Assembly (NCBI RefSeq): GCF_000183545.2
Contig: NZ_JH976535.1
Location: forward strand, 696,840-760,839
Length of the DNA: 64,000 bases
Direction: 5' to 3'
DNA from: Thermaerobacter subterraneus DSM 13965
GTDB taxonomy: Bacteria; Bacillota; Sulfobacillia; Thermaerobacterales; Thermaerobacteraceae
Below the pieces are notes generated by a model that saw only the letters and a program-made list of their open reading frames with translations, searched no databases and was not told the origin of the DNA. Positions 39,881 through 48,306 of the stretch are shown here, piece by piece. Every line of letters starts with the position of its first letter. Positions within the stretch are counted from its first letter, which is position 1. The position numbers were made by a program, and so were the translations under genes.

Positions 39881-41170
39881 TTACCCGGCCATGCGCCGGT
39901 GCCGGTTTCCCGCTTCCTCCGGGATCGCCTGCCTTGCGGCAGGTCTTCCATCCCGTCCACGGGCGTTTTCCGTCTCCGGACCACTCCCGGCGACAGCGGC
40001 CGCCAGGGCCGCGAGATTGCGGGCTGCGTTTTCGTCCCGGTCGAGCACGAGCCCGCATTCCTCACAGCGGAAAACGCGCTGCGAAAGCGGCAGCGACGGC
40101 TTGACCGCACCGCACCGGGAACAACGCTTGCTGCTGGGATCGAAGGGCGGCGCTTCGACCAGGACCGCCCCGTGCCAGGGACACTTGTAGCTGAGCTGGC
40201 GGCGGATCTCCGCCAGGGCCGCATCGGCCAGCACCCGGGCCAGCCGCCGGTTCTTCAGCATGCCCGCCACGTGCAGTTGTTCAACCACCACCACGCCGTA
40301 GGTGCTCGCGAGGTGGTGTGTCAGCTTGTGAAGGGCATCCTGGCGGAGGTTCCGGGCCCGCGCATGGAGCCGGGCCAGCCGGCGGCGGGCCTTTTGCCAC
40401 CCCCGGCTGCCCTTCTGGCGGCGGGCCAGGGCGCGGTTCCACCGGGCGATCTTCCGGAGGGCTTTCTCAAGCGGCCGCGGGTTCGGCCACACCTCGCCCG
40501 TCGAAAGGACCGCCAGGTGCTTGACGCCCGCATCGACGCCGACGACCTTCCAGGGGAACCGGGGCCGGCCCGGCGGCCGTTCCACCTCGCAGGTGAAGCT
40601 GACGAACCACCGGCCCCCTTCCCGGGCGACCGTGGCGGACAGGATGCGAGCCGTTCCCGCTTCGATGCGCCGGAGCAGGGCCGTGGCCGGCTCGTGGGTC
40701 TTCACCCGCCCGATCCGGGGCAGGACGACGTGGCTTTGGTCGTCCACCCGGATCGCGCCGGTGGTGAACCGCACCGACTCCCGCCCTCGGCCCTTCTTCC
40801 GGAACCGGGGGAACCCCACCCGGCGCCCCTTGCGTTCACCCTTGCGGCTTTTGGACCAGTTCTGCAGGGCCCGGGCCAGCCCGTCCAGCCCGGAGGAATA
40901 GGCTTCCTTCGAGTTCTCCCGCCACCAGGGGGCGACGAGGTGCTTTTGCCGGTTCCACTCCCGCCGCAGGGCCGGAAGGGTCCATGGCACCTCCACATCC
41001 TCGCCCCGGTCGCGGGCGGCCAACCGTTCCTTCACCAGCACCAAACCCCAGTTGAAGGCAAAGCGGCGGGCGCCCACGTGGGAGGCCAGCGCCCGTTCCT
41101 GGCGGGGTGTGGGGTCGAGGGCAAAGCGGTACGCCTGCAACACACGCACGGGCAGGCCCCCCAAAATCAT
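39881..41170 (-). CDS. tnpB: TnpB, RNA-guided endonuclease-type IS605 OrfB (copy 1, intact)
   Basis: 429 aa with an N-terminal helical domain starting LQAYRFALDPTPRQE, and a RuvC-like nuclease with D213 (GVDAGVKHLAVL), E297 (VVVEQLHV) and D379 (LDRDENAARNL). The four-Cys zinc ribbon C350-x2-C353...C369-x2-C372 lies between. All catalytic residues are present. The ATG at 41170 lies only about 9 bases from the -10, so a downstream GTG (codon 8 or 10) is likelier to be used. TnpB proteins cut target DNA guided by an RNA from the element's right end and promote retention of the element. Confidence 0.93.
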   Translation of the reverse strand: MILGGLPVRVLQAYRFALDPTPRQERALASHVGARRFAFNWGLVLVKERLAARDRGEDVEVPWTLPALRREWNRQKHLVAPWWRENSKEAYSSGLDGLARALQNWSKSRKGERKGRRVGFPRFRKKGRGRESVRFTTGAIRVDDQSHVVLPRIGRVKTHEPATALLRRIEAGTARILSATVAREGGRWFVSFTCEVERPPGRPRFPWKVVGVDAGVKHLAVLSTGEVWPNPRPLEKALRKIARWNRALARRQKGSRGWQKARRRLARLHARARNLRQDALHKLTHHLASTYGVVVVEQLHVAGMLKNRRLARVLADAALAEIRRQLSYKCPWHGAVLVEAPPFDPSSKRCSRCGAVKPSLPLSQRVFRCEECGLVLDRDENAARNLAALAAAVAGSGPETENARGRDGRPAARQAIPEEAGNRHRRMAG

Positions 41171-41178
41171 CCAAGGAC

Positions 41179-41207
41179 AGCATATCAGAACATATGTTCC
41201 GTGTCAA
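41179..41207 (-). promoter_or_regulatory. tnpB promoter with LexA/SOS-like box (copy 1)
   Basis: On the minus strand: TTGACA (41202-41207), a 17-base spacer and TATGCT (41179-41184). The spacer contains GAACATATGTTC (41188-41199), a perfect palindrome that matches the Gram-positive LexA (DinR) consensus GAAC-N4-GTTC. A repressor bound there would occlude RNA polymerase. Confidence 0.6.
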
Positions 41208-42315
41208 AGAGTGCGGCCGAGGAGCGAAGGGAGGAGATGCGAAGATTTGATGACGTTGGGCGAGAAATGATAAGAAACGCATTAGCTGTTCTCAGCCCCT
41301 CGAGGAAGCGGAAGCCGCGGGACTGGAAGAACTGGATCACGGTGAGCGGGCAGGGGGCACCTCCGGAGACCAGGCTCCGCAGGCTGGCCAGGTCGTAGCG
41401 ATCGAAGCCGGGAAGCCACATCAAGGCCTGCCACATGGCCGGCACCAGGAACAGCACCGTGATCCGTTCCCGTTCTACCAGCTCCAGGGTCCGCCGCGGG
41501 TCGAACTGGCGCTCTAGCACCACCGTGCAGCCCTTGAACAGGGCCGGCAGGGTGTAGACGCTCAGCCCGCCGATGTGGAACATGGGTGCCACCGTCAGCA
41601 CCACGTCCCGGGTCTCCAGTCCTTCCTCGTTGAGGAGCATGTTCACGGCGTTCCACACCGAGTTGCTGTGGGTAAGGACCGCCCCCTTGGGCCGCCCGGT
41701 GGTGCCGGAGGTGTACATCATGAGATGCGGGTCAAAAAAGCTGACCTGGGCTTCAGGCTCGCCGGCGGCCGGCAAGTGGGGTTCCAGGAGGGCCTCATAC
41801 TGCAACGGCTGGCTCTCGGCCGAAGCGGGCGGGTTCGTGCCGGCGACGGGGCCGTCCCTTGCCTCGACCCGGGCCCGGACCGCCGTGCCGGCTACGGCGT
41901 GCCGGGCAAGCGGCTCGAGGAGAGCGTCGTAGTACAGCACGCAAGCCCCCGAGTCCGACAGGATGAACTGGACCTCCGGCGGCGCCAGCCGCAGGTTGAT
42001 GGGCACGGCAATGGCGCCCAGCTTGGCGGCGGCAAAGAGCACCTCCAGGAACTCGCAGCGGTTGGGCATCAGGATGGCCACCCGGTCGCCCTTCCTCACC
42101 CCCAGCCCAGACAGGGCGTGGGCCAGGGCGTTGACCCGGCGGTTCAGGTCGCGGTAAGTGAAGCGCCGGGGCCCGTCGACCACCGCCACCTTGTCCGGGT
42201 ACAGCAGGGCCGCCCGGGCGAGCAGGTCGCCCACCCGGGGCGGCTCCATGACCACCCCACCCGACACGTACGCCCCCATGATCGCACCCCCATGCGATCC
42301 AAGACGATCCTGGTG

Positions 42316-43872
42316 TCAACTCAGGATGGTGGCGTGCTTGCGCCTCGGCAGCTGTACCTCCCGGTTCTCGAACTGCTCGAAGTAGCGGCTCACCTCCCGG
42401 CGCAGGTCCCGCGGCGGGATCAGGTCGTCGACCACCATCTCCGCCGCCAGCCTGGTGATCTCGTAGCCCTTGCGGTACTCCGCCCGCAGGGCGGCCACCA
42501 CCCGGGCCCGCTCGGCGGGGTCGGGGATGGCCTGCAGGCGGTTGAAGTAGACCGCATTGATGGCCGCTTCCGGGCCCATCACGGCGATCTCCGCCGAGGG
42601 CAGGGCCAGGGTCACGTCGGGATTGTAGGCAGGCCCGGCCATGGCGTAGATCCCCGCTCCGTAGGCCTTCCGCACCACCACGCACACCTTGGGCACCGTG
42701 GCCGACGAGGTGGCGAAGATGAACTTGCGCCCGCGCCGCAGGATCCCCGCCCGTTCCACCGCCGACCCGGCCATGAACCCCGGCGTGTCGCAGAGATACA
42801 GCAGGGGGATGTTGTAGGCGTCGCAGATCCAGACGAACTCGGCCCCCTTGTCCGACGACTCGGGGAAGATGGCCCCGCCCCGCACCGCCGGCTGGTTGGC
42901 GACGATCCCCACCACCCGGCCGTCGATGCGGGCGAAGCCCGTCACCAGCTCGCCGGCGTAGGCCGCCTTGACCTCAAGAAAGCTTCCTTCATCCACGATG
43001 GCTTCGATCAGGCGCCGTACATCGTAGGGCTGGTTGGGATCCTGGGGGATGATGGCGTCGATCTCCGCAGGATCCCGGGCCGGCGGCCGCGGTTCGCCCC
43101 GGGGCGGGCGCTCGTCGCAGTTGTCGGGCAGGTAGGAGAGGAGCCGCTTGACCAGATCCGCTGCCTCTTCCTCCGACCGGGCGACAAAGTCTGCCGAGCC
43201 GCTGACCGTGGCGTGCATGCGGGCGCCGCCCAGTTCTTCCGGCGAGACCTTCTCCCCCGTCACCATCTGCACCATGCGGGGGGAGGCAATGGCCATGGCG
43301 GAGCCGGCCATCATGATGACGAAGTCGCAGAACACAGGGGTGTAGGCGGTCCCGGCGAAGCACGACCCGTACAGCACCCCGATCTGGGGCACGACACCGG
43401 ACATGATGCTGTGGTAGTAGAACAGCCGGCCGCCGCTGTAGCGGTCGACGTGGTAGCCGCCCGCCTCGTCGATCCGCGCCCCCGAGGAGTCGACCAGGTA
43501 GAGGATGGGCCGCCGTGCCCGCATGGCGGCCTCCTGGGTGCGGATGAGCTTTTCGCCGTGGTAGCGGCCGATGGAGCCGGCCTTCACCGTGTAGTCGTTG
43601 GCGGCGAAGAACACCAGCCGCCCGCCGATCCGCCCGGTGCCGGTCACCACCCCGTCGGCCGGCAGCTCGGGATCGCCGGCCCTGGCGAACTCGCCGAACT
43701 CGGTATAGGGCTCGCCGTCGTCGAAGAACAGGCGCAGCCGGTCGCGGACGAAGAGCTTGCCCGCCTCCCGCTGCTTCTCGTGGCCTCGTTCGGGACCCCC
43801 GCGCTTGATGCGTGCGAGCTCCTGAAGGATGCGGGCCTCCCGTTCCACCGCCTCGTGACCTCCTCCGCTCAT
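42316..43872 (-). CDS. Acyl-CoA carboxylase, carboxyltransferase (beta) subunit
   Basis: 518 aa from ATG 43872. Contains the carboxyltransferase halves: the acyl-CoA site region (VDSSGARIDE, GVVPQIGVLYGSCFAGTAY) and the second lobe (PAVRGGAIFPESSDKGAEFV, CDTPGFMAG, AYGAGIYAM, LPSAEIAVMGPEAAINAVYF). It resembles methylcrotonyl-/geranyl-/propionyl-CoA carboxylase beta chains. The biotin carboxylase/biotin carrier (alpha) subunit is not in the window and must be encoded elsewhere if the enzyme is active. The start codon overlaps the SDR stop as ATGA. Confidence 0.93.
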   Translation of the reverse strand: MSGGGHEAVEREARILQELARIKRGGPERGHEKQREAGKLFVRDRLRLFFDDGEPYTEFGEFARAGDPELPADGVVTGTGRIGGRLVFFAANDYTVKAGSIGRYHGEKLIRTQEAAMRARRPILYLVDSSGARIDEAGGYHVDRYSGGRLFYYHSIMSGVVPQIGVLYGSCFAGTAYTPVFCDFVIMMAGSAMAIASPRMVQMVTGEKVSPEELGGARMHATVSGSADFVARSEEEAADLVKRLLSYLPDNCDERPPRGEPRPPARDPAEIDAIIPQDPNQPYDVRRLIEAIVDEGSFLEVKAAYAGELVTGFARIDGRVVGIVANQPAVRGGAIFPESSDKGAEFVWICDAYNIPLLYLCDTPGFMAGSAVERAGILRRGRKFIFATSSATVPKVCVVVRKAYGAGIYAMAGPAYNPDVTLALPSAEIAVMGPEAAINAVYFNRLQAIPDPAERARVVAALRAEYRKGYEITRLAAEMVVDDLIPPRDLRREVSRYFEQFENREVQLPRRKHATILS

Positions 43873-44651
43873 GCCATGCCGAACAGCGTGGCGCCCCCGT
43901 CCAGCGTCAGGCCGCCGTCGCACACCAGGGTCTGGCCGCAGAGCCAGCCCGCGTCGCCGGTGCAGAGGAACCGGATGATACGGGCCACGTCCTCGGGGGT
44001 GGCCACCCGCTTGCGCGGGGTGGCGGCCACCAGCCGGGCCGCCACCTCGTGCCAGCGGTCCCCCGCGTAAAAGCGGGCGGAGTCGGTCTCCACCGGCCCG
44101 GGACAGACGGCGTTCACGTTGATGCCCAGGGGGGCCAGTTCCACCGCCAGGTAGCGGACCAAAGATTCCATGGCCGCCTTGGCCGCCCCCAGGATGCCGT
44201 GGCCGGGGATGAACCGGATGCTGTCGTATCCCGACACGGCGACGATCTTCCCCTCCCGCCCCTGCATGAGGGGGACCGCCGCCTGGACCATCTGGATGAA
44301 GGCCTGGACGGTGATGGCAAAGGTCCGCTGGATGTTGTGCGGCCCCACGGCCAGGAGGGGCTTGAAGGCCGTGGCGGCGGCATTGGCCACCAGGATGTCC
44401 AGGACCCCGGCCTCCTCCCGGATGCGGTCCATCATGGCCGCCACTGCCTGGGGGTCTTCCAGGTCCGCCCGGACCGGGATGCCGCGCCCCCCGTCCCGGG
44501 CGATGGCCTCGGCCACCCGGCGGGCGTCCTCCCCTCGCTGCTTGTAGTGGACGAAGACCGTGGCTCCCTCGCCACCCAGGGTGCGGGCCACCGCCTCGCC
44601 GATGCCGCGGGAGGCGCCGGTCACCAGGGCCACCTTGCCGGCAAAGCTCAT
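43869..44651 (-). CDS. Short-chain dehydrogenase/reductase, FabL-like, lacking the catalytic Tyr
   Basis: 260 aa from ATG 44651 (GAGGAGG upstream). The NAD(P) site TGASRGIGEA (11-20) and NAA (90-92) are normal. The active-site region reads VSGYDSIRFIPGHGILGAAK. In the ordinary SDR Y-x3-K the Tyr would be at residue 154 (here Leu), and in the FabL-type Y-x6-K at residue 151 (here His), with Lys158 kept. The sequence otherwise follows FabL (GxxSIRx, then SKAAxExLxRYLAVEL-like). It is therefore probably a divergent or non-reductase SDR of the acyl-CoA operon. ATGA-coupled to the carboxylase gene. Confidence 0.85.
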   Translation of the reverse strand: MSFAGKVALVTGASRGIGEAVARTLGGEGATVFVHYKQRGEDARRVAEAIARDGGRGIPVRADLEDPQAVAAMMDRIREEAGVLDILVANAAATAFKPLLAVGPHNIQRTFAITVQAFIQMVQAAVPLMQGREGKIVAVSGYDSIRFIPGHGILGAAKAAMESLVRYLAVELAPLGINVNAVCPGPVETDSARFYAGDRWHEVAARLVAATPRKRVATPEDVARIIRFLCTGDAGWLCGQTLVCDGGLTLDGGATLFGMA

Positions 44652-44774
44652 GCCCATCCTCCTCTTGTGGCGCTGCCCGTGTACGGGTGGTACCGCCCGT
44701 GTACGGCACGGCCGGTTCGACACGCCCGCCTCGGCACAGCCGCCCCCGGCATAGCCGCTTCCGACGCAGCCGCC

Positions 44775-45983
44775 TCAATACGAGCGCGGCAGCTCCAGCT
44801 CGTGCTCGGCGATGAAGTTGAGCACCATCTCGTTGTTGATGGGTGCCGTCCGCAGCAGCCGCGCCGAGGTCCACAGGTGGATCAGCTGGTTCTCCCTGAC
44901 GAACCCCTGCCCGCCGAAGGTCTGGATGGCCCGGTCGACGGCCTCGATGGCCGTCTCCGACGCCAGGTACTTGGCCATGTTGGCCCAGGTGCCCACCCGC
45001 TCCGGCGAGACCTGCCGGTCGAAGGCCTGGGCGGCCCTGTAGGTGAGCAGCCTGGCCGCCTCCTGCATCACCCGGATCCGCGCCAGGGGGTGCTGGACCG
45101 CCTGGTACGAGCCGATGGGCCGGTCGCCGAACACCTTGCGCTGGCGAGCATACTCGGCAGCCCGCCGCAGCACGTGCTCGGCCAGCCCGACGCCCGTGGC
45201 GGCGGCCAGGATGCGCTCGGGATTCAGGGCGGAGAACAGCACCTGGGCGCCCATGTGCTCGGCGCCGATCAGGTGGTCGGCGGGCACCTCCACGTCGTCG
45301 AACACCAGGCGGAACTGGCGGTAGCCCTCGATCCCGGCGGTGTTCATGGGATACAGGTGCAGGCCGGGGGCGCGGCGGTCCACCAGGAACAGGCCCAGGC
45401 CGTAGGTCCGGGGCAGGCCCTGTTCCTTCAGGACGGCATAGGGGATGGTCCGGGCCACCACCAGGATCATGTCGGCCACGTCGGCCCCGGTGATCCAGCC
45501 CTTTTCGCCCCGCAGCCGGTAGACCCCGCCCTCCTTGCGGGCCTCGGTCTTCATGCGGAAGCTGTTGGTGCCGCTCTCGGGCTCGGTGATGGCAAAGGCC
45601 AGCTTGAGGGTGCCGTCGGCGATGCGGGGCAGCCACCGCTGCTTCTGTTCCTCGCTGCCCCCGCGGAGGATGGCGGTGGTGTCCATGCTGGTGACGACCA
45701 CCAGGGCGTTGCCGTAGCCGGCGCTGGCCAGTTCTTCCATCACCAGCGCCATGGCGAGCAGGCCCAGGCCGGTGCCGCCGTACTCCTCGGGGATCAGCAG
45801 GCCCAGCAGGCCCGCCTCGGCCATCTGCTCCCACATGGCCTCGGGGAAGCGCTGCTCCTCGAAGATCTGGCGGAGGAACTCGCTGCGCTGGGGTTCGAGG
45901 CGCCGGATCAGGTCGCGGGTGATCTCCACCACCTGGCGGTACTCGTCCCCCAGATCCAGCAGGTTGAGATGGGTTGCCTGCAC
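44775..45983 (-). CDS. Acyl-CoA dehydrogenase (402 aa)
   Basis: FAD-dependent alpha,beta-dehydrogenation of an acyl-CoA. From GTG 45983 after AAAGGAGG. Shows the family blocks LLGLLIPEEYGGTGLGLLA, FAITEPESGTNSFRMKTEA (acyl-CoA/FAD contact), GEKGWITGADVADMILVVA, the C-terminal bundle with RKVFGDRPIGSYQAVQHPLA and the FAD-site GGQGFVREN. The catalytic Glu position is not assigned with certainty. Neighbouring hydratase, carboxylase and AtuA genes suggest a branched-chain or acyclic terpene-type acyl-CoA substrate. Confidence 0.93.
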   Translation of the reverse strand: MQATHLNLLDLGDEYRQVVEITRDLIRRLEPQRSEFLRQIFEEQRFPEAMWEQMAEAGLLGLLIPEEYGGTGLGLLAMALVMEELASAGYGNALVVVTSMDTTAILRGGSEEQKQRWLPRIADGTLKLAFAITEPESGTNSFRMKTEARKEGGVYRLRGEKGWITGADVADMILVVARTIPYAVLKEQGLPRTYGLGLFLVDRRAPGLHLYPMNTAGIEGYRQFRLVFDDVEVPADHLIGAEHMGAQVLFSALNPERILAAATGVGLAEHVLRRAAEYARQRKVFGDRPIGSYQAVQHPLARIRVMQEAARLLTYRAAQAFDRQVSPERVGTWANMAKYLASETAIEAVDRAIQTFGGQGFVRENQLIHLWTSARLLRTAPINNEMVLNFIAEHELELPRSY

Positions 45984-46155
45984 CCCGGGTGCCTCCTTTC
46001 GTGTCGATCGGGTTCGTGCGCGGGATTCCCCGCGGGTTCCGCAGGGGGACGCCGCGGGAGACGGCCGGGCGAGACGCCCGGACATGCCGGCCCGGCGAGC
46101 CGGCCCTACAAGACGGCCCTGCGGGGCCACCGGGCGGCACGGCCGCCCTGGCCGG

Positions 46156-46539
46156 CTATTCCCCGGGTGCCTGCAGGACCGCCCGCGGCGGGCGCATGAA
46201 GGGGGTAGCCGCCAGCACCTCGTCGGGAACCTCCACGGTCATCCGCAGCATGGCGGCGGCCAGGGACTTGCCCTGGGCATCGAGGCGCAGGGAGGCCGGC
46301 CCGCCGCCCCCCAGGGCGTTGCGCAGGACGATCTTGATACCCCGCACCCGGGGCAGGGGGTAGACTTCGGCCGGTCCCCGGGCCAGACCCCGGAAGTGCT
46401 CCAGCACCGCCGCCGGTGTCAGTTGCTCTTCCAGCGCCCTGTAGAACCCGTCATTGGGGGCGAACACCGTCAGGTCAAGGGTGTCGCCCTTGTCCCCCGA
46501 GCGGACCTGGCAGTAGCCCCTTAGGGCGACCCGTGCCAT
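46156..46539 (-). CDS. AtuA C-terminal-like small protein (127 aa)
   Basis: The sequence YCQVRSGDKGDTLDLTVFAPN is the hallmark of the AtuA-associated C-terminal domain (AtuA ferredoxin-fold; 'RsGDKGd..nig'), which is fused to AtuA in some species and separate here. It follows the atuA gene by 164 bases in the same direction. From ATG 46539. Its biochemical role is unknown, but it is strictly associated with AtuA proteins of acyclic-terpene and related acyl-CoA pathways. Confidence 0.85.
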   Translation of the reverse strand: MARVALRGYCQVRSGDKGDTLDLTVFAPNDGFYRALEEQLTPAAVLEHFRGLARGPAEVYPLPRVRGIKIVLRNALGGGGPASLRLDAQGKSLAAAMLRMTVEVPDEVLAATPFMRPPRAVLQAPGE

Positions 46540-46703
46540 GCAAACCCCTCCTTCACCGTCCCGCCCCGTTCTTCCCGGGAGTGGCTCGGCCGCCGAGGAC
46601 ACCGGCTCGCCGAAGTCCCCGGCTCGCCGGACCGACCCGCGGCGCGCTGCCGCGGCCCCTCCTCCGGGGCGGCGGGCCCGCCCGCACCGCCAGGGAAGCC
46701 GGT

Positions 46704-48095
46704 CTACCCCGCCCTCTCCAGGGCATCCAGCCCCAGCACCTCGACCCGCACGGCCTGTTCGACCCACTCGCGGGGAACGGTGGTGGACCAGATGCCCAGC
46801 AGCTGGCGGGAGCGACCCAGGCCCGGCAACGCGCCGCCGATGTACGGGGGCCCGTTGAGGGCCAGGGGCGGGAAGAGCCGGGCCAGCCGCTCGGCCTCCT
46901 CCCGGGTCCGGGTCCGGATGGCGAAGCGCAGGTAGACCTCGTTGGGCTCGTCGGGGATGGGGGCCAGCGGGCCGTGGAGGGCGTTGACCCCCAGATACTC
47001 CACATGGATCGCTTCGGGGTTCAGCCCTGCCCGGGCCATCTGCCGCCGGATGATCCGCTCCGCCGCCTGGGCCTTTTCCAGGGCGTCGGGCCAGGAGTAG
47101 CCGATCACCGCCTGGCCGAGCCAGCCGTCGTCATAGCCGGCGGTGACCTTCAGGACCTCGGGCCGGGGACCGCCCCGGATCCCGCTGACCCTGACCCGGT
47201 CTGGGCCTTCCTGGACCAGCTCGATCTGGGAGAAGTCGGCGGTGACGTCCGGGTTCACGTAGCGGGCCGGGTCGTGGACCTCGTAATAGAGCTGCTCCTT
47301 CACCGTGTCGGGGGTCACCAGGCCGCCCGTCCCGTCCGGCTTGGTGATGACCAGCCCGCCGCCTTCATCGACCTCGGCGATGGGGTAGCCGATGCGATCC
47401 ATGTCGGGGACTTCCCACCAGGGGCCGCTGAAGTTGCCGCCCGTGGCCTGGGCCGAGCATTCGCTGATGTGCCCGGCCACCACCCCCACGGCCAGGCGGT
47501 CCCAGTCGTCCCACCGCCAGCCGAACTCGTAGACCAGCGGGGCGAGGAACAGGGAGGCGTCGGCCACCCGTCCCGTGATCACCACGTGGGCACCGGTGGC
47601 CAGGGCGCGGACCACCGGTTCGGCCCCCAGGTAGGCGCTGGCGAAGAGCAGCCGCGGCCGGACCTCTTCATACGGCGGGCCGCCGTCCAGCGGTTCCAGG
47701 GGTGCCCCTTCTTGCCGGAACAGGTCCAGGCGGTCCAGGACGTCATCGCCCGTGACCACCGCCACCTTGAGGTCGTGCAAGCCCAGGCGGGCCGCCACCT
47801 GCAGGACCTCGCGGGCCGCGCCGTAGGGATTCAGCCCGCCGGCGTTGCTGATCAGCCGCACGCCCCGGGCCATGGCCGCCGGCAGCACCGCCTGGCACAG
47901 GAGCCCGATGTCGCGGGTGTAGCCGGCGCCGGGGTCGCGCTGCCGGTCCTTGTGCAGGATGGCCATGGTCAGCTCGGCCAGGTGGTCGCAGCAGAGGTAC
48001 TGGATGTCGCCTACTCGCACGGCGTCCGCCGCGGCAAAGGGGAGGTCGCCGTAAAAACCCAGCCCCGCGCCGATGCGGACGGTCCTGGCTGCCAT
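46704..48095 (-). CDS. AtuA family protein (DUF1446), acyclic terpene utilisation
   Basis: 463 aa. Has the DUF1446 signatures: IGAGLGFYGD, VRVGDIQYLCCDHLAELTM, RDIGLLCQAVLPAAMARGVRLISNAGGLNP, ASAYLGAEPVV, VVITGRVADASLFLAPLVYEFGW, and GNFSGPWWEVPD. AtuA is required for citronellol/geraniol breakdown in Pseudomonas, with unknown chemistry. With the neighbouring carboxylase, dehydrogenase and hydratase, a geranyl-CoA/isovaleryl-type pathway is plausible. A perfect 20-bp palindrome lies 168 bases upstream. Confidence 0.92.
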   Translation of the reverse strand: MAARTVRIGAGLGFYGDLPFAAADAVRVGDIQYLCCDHLAELTMAILHKDRQRDPGAGYTRDIGLLCQAVLPAAMARGVRLISNAGGLNPYGAAREVLQVAARLGLHDLKVAVVTGDDVLDRLDLFRQEGAPLEPLDGGPPYEEVRPRLLFASAYLGAEPVVRALATGAHVVITGRVADASLFLAPLVYEFGWRWDDWDRLAVGVVAGHISECSAQATGGNFSGPWWEVPDMDRIGYPIAEVDEGGGLVITKPDGTGGLVTPDTVKEQLYYEVHDPARYVNPDVTADFSQIELVQEGPDRVRVSGIRGGPRPEVLKVTAGYDDGWLGQAVIGYSWPDALEKAQAAERIIRRQMARAGLNPEAIHVEYLGVNALHGPLAPIPDEPNEVYLRFAIRTRTREEAERLARLFPPLALNGPPYIGGALPGLGRSRQLLGIWSTTVPREWVEQAVRVEVLGLDALERAG

Positions 48096-48262
48096 ACCTC
48101 ATCACCTCCGGGGGAAGAACCCTGCCCCTCGGGTCCCACCGCTGCTTGCCGCTCCCCGGGCGGCGAGGCCGGCCGCCGGCCGGCCGTCGATCGAACCGGC
48201 CCTGGCGGGAAGGCCCGGCGAGAGCCCCGGGACCGGTGGCGGTGCCGGCCGGATCCCGATTC

Positions 48263-48282
48263 CCGACCAACCGGTTGGTCGG
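48263..48282. promoter_or_regulatory. Perfect 20-bp palindrome, probable repressor operator upstream of atuA
   Basis: CCGACCAACCGGTTGGTCGG is its own reverse complement. It sits between the enoyl-CoA hydratase stop (48307) and the atuA start (48095). Sites of this size and type (ACCRACCGGTYGGT-like cores) are typical of TetR-family regulators of acyl-CoA genes such as FadR and PaaR. No TetR gene is in the window. Confidence 0.6.
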
Positions 48283-48306
48283 TGCCGCCCACAGGAAAAC
48301 CGCGCC

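Larger units (their letters stand above)
39818..41290 (-). mobile_element. TnpB-only IS605-superfamily element (IS1341-like), copy 1
   Basis: The segment is collinear, with no indels seen, with the copy at 55164-56636 and in opposite orientation. It has a ~120-base left end with a LexA-like box, tnpB, and a right end with two hairpins. There is no tnpA (Y1 transposase) gene. Ends are set by where the two copies stop matching, and are uncertain by about 8 bases because both copies are flanked by GGGCTGAG on the left and GTAACGG on the right. There are no terminal inverted repeats, as expected for this group. Confidence 0.85.
39703..42279 (-). pseudogene. AMP-dependent acyl-CoA synthetase, interrupted by IS copy 1
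   Basis: The N-terminal part (42279 down to about 41291, ~330 residues) has FTYRDLNRRVNALAHAL, the AMP-binding P-loop YTSGTTGRPKG and HIGGLSVY. It ends at FRFLEG, where the element begins. On the other side (39818 down to 39703) only the last ~38 residues remain: KLARFKIPKQLHVMDQLP, then RNATGKVLKHVLRARV. Since the family has about 130-150 residues between these points, the middle, including the A8/A10 lead-in, is missing: insertion was accompanied by deletion. The gene is the last of the acyl-CoA operon, 36 bases after the carboxylase gene. Confidence 0.85.

Noticed and set aside
43872-46140. Upstream extension of the carboxylase frame giving a 1274-codon product
   Set aside because: It runs antiparallel-free through two genes in another frame with clear starts. 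The ATGA coupling at 43872 fixes the real start.
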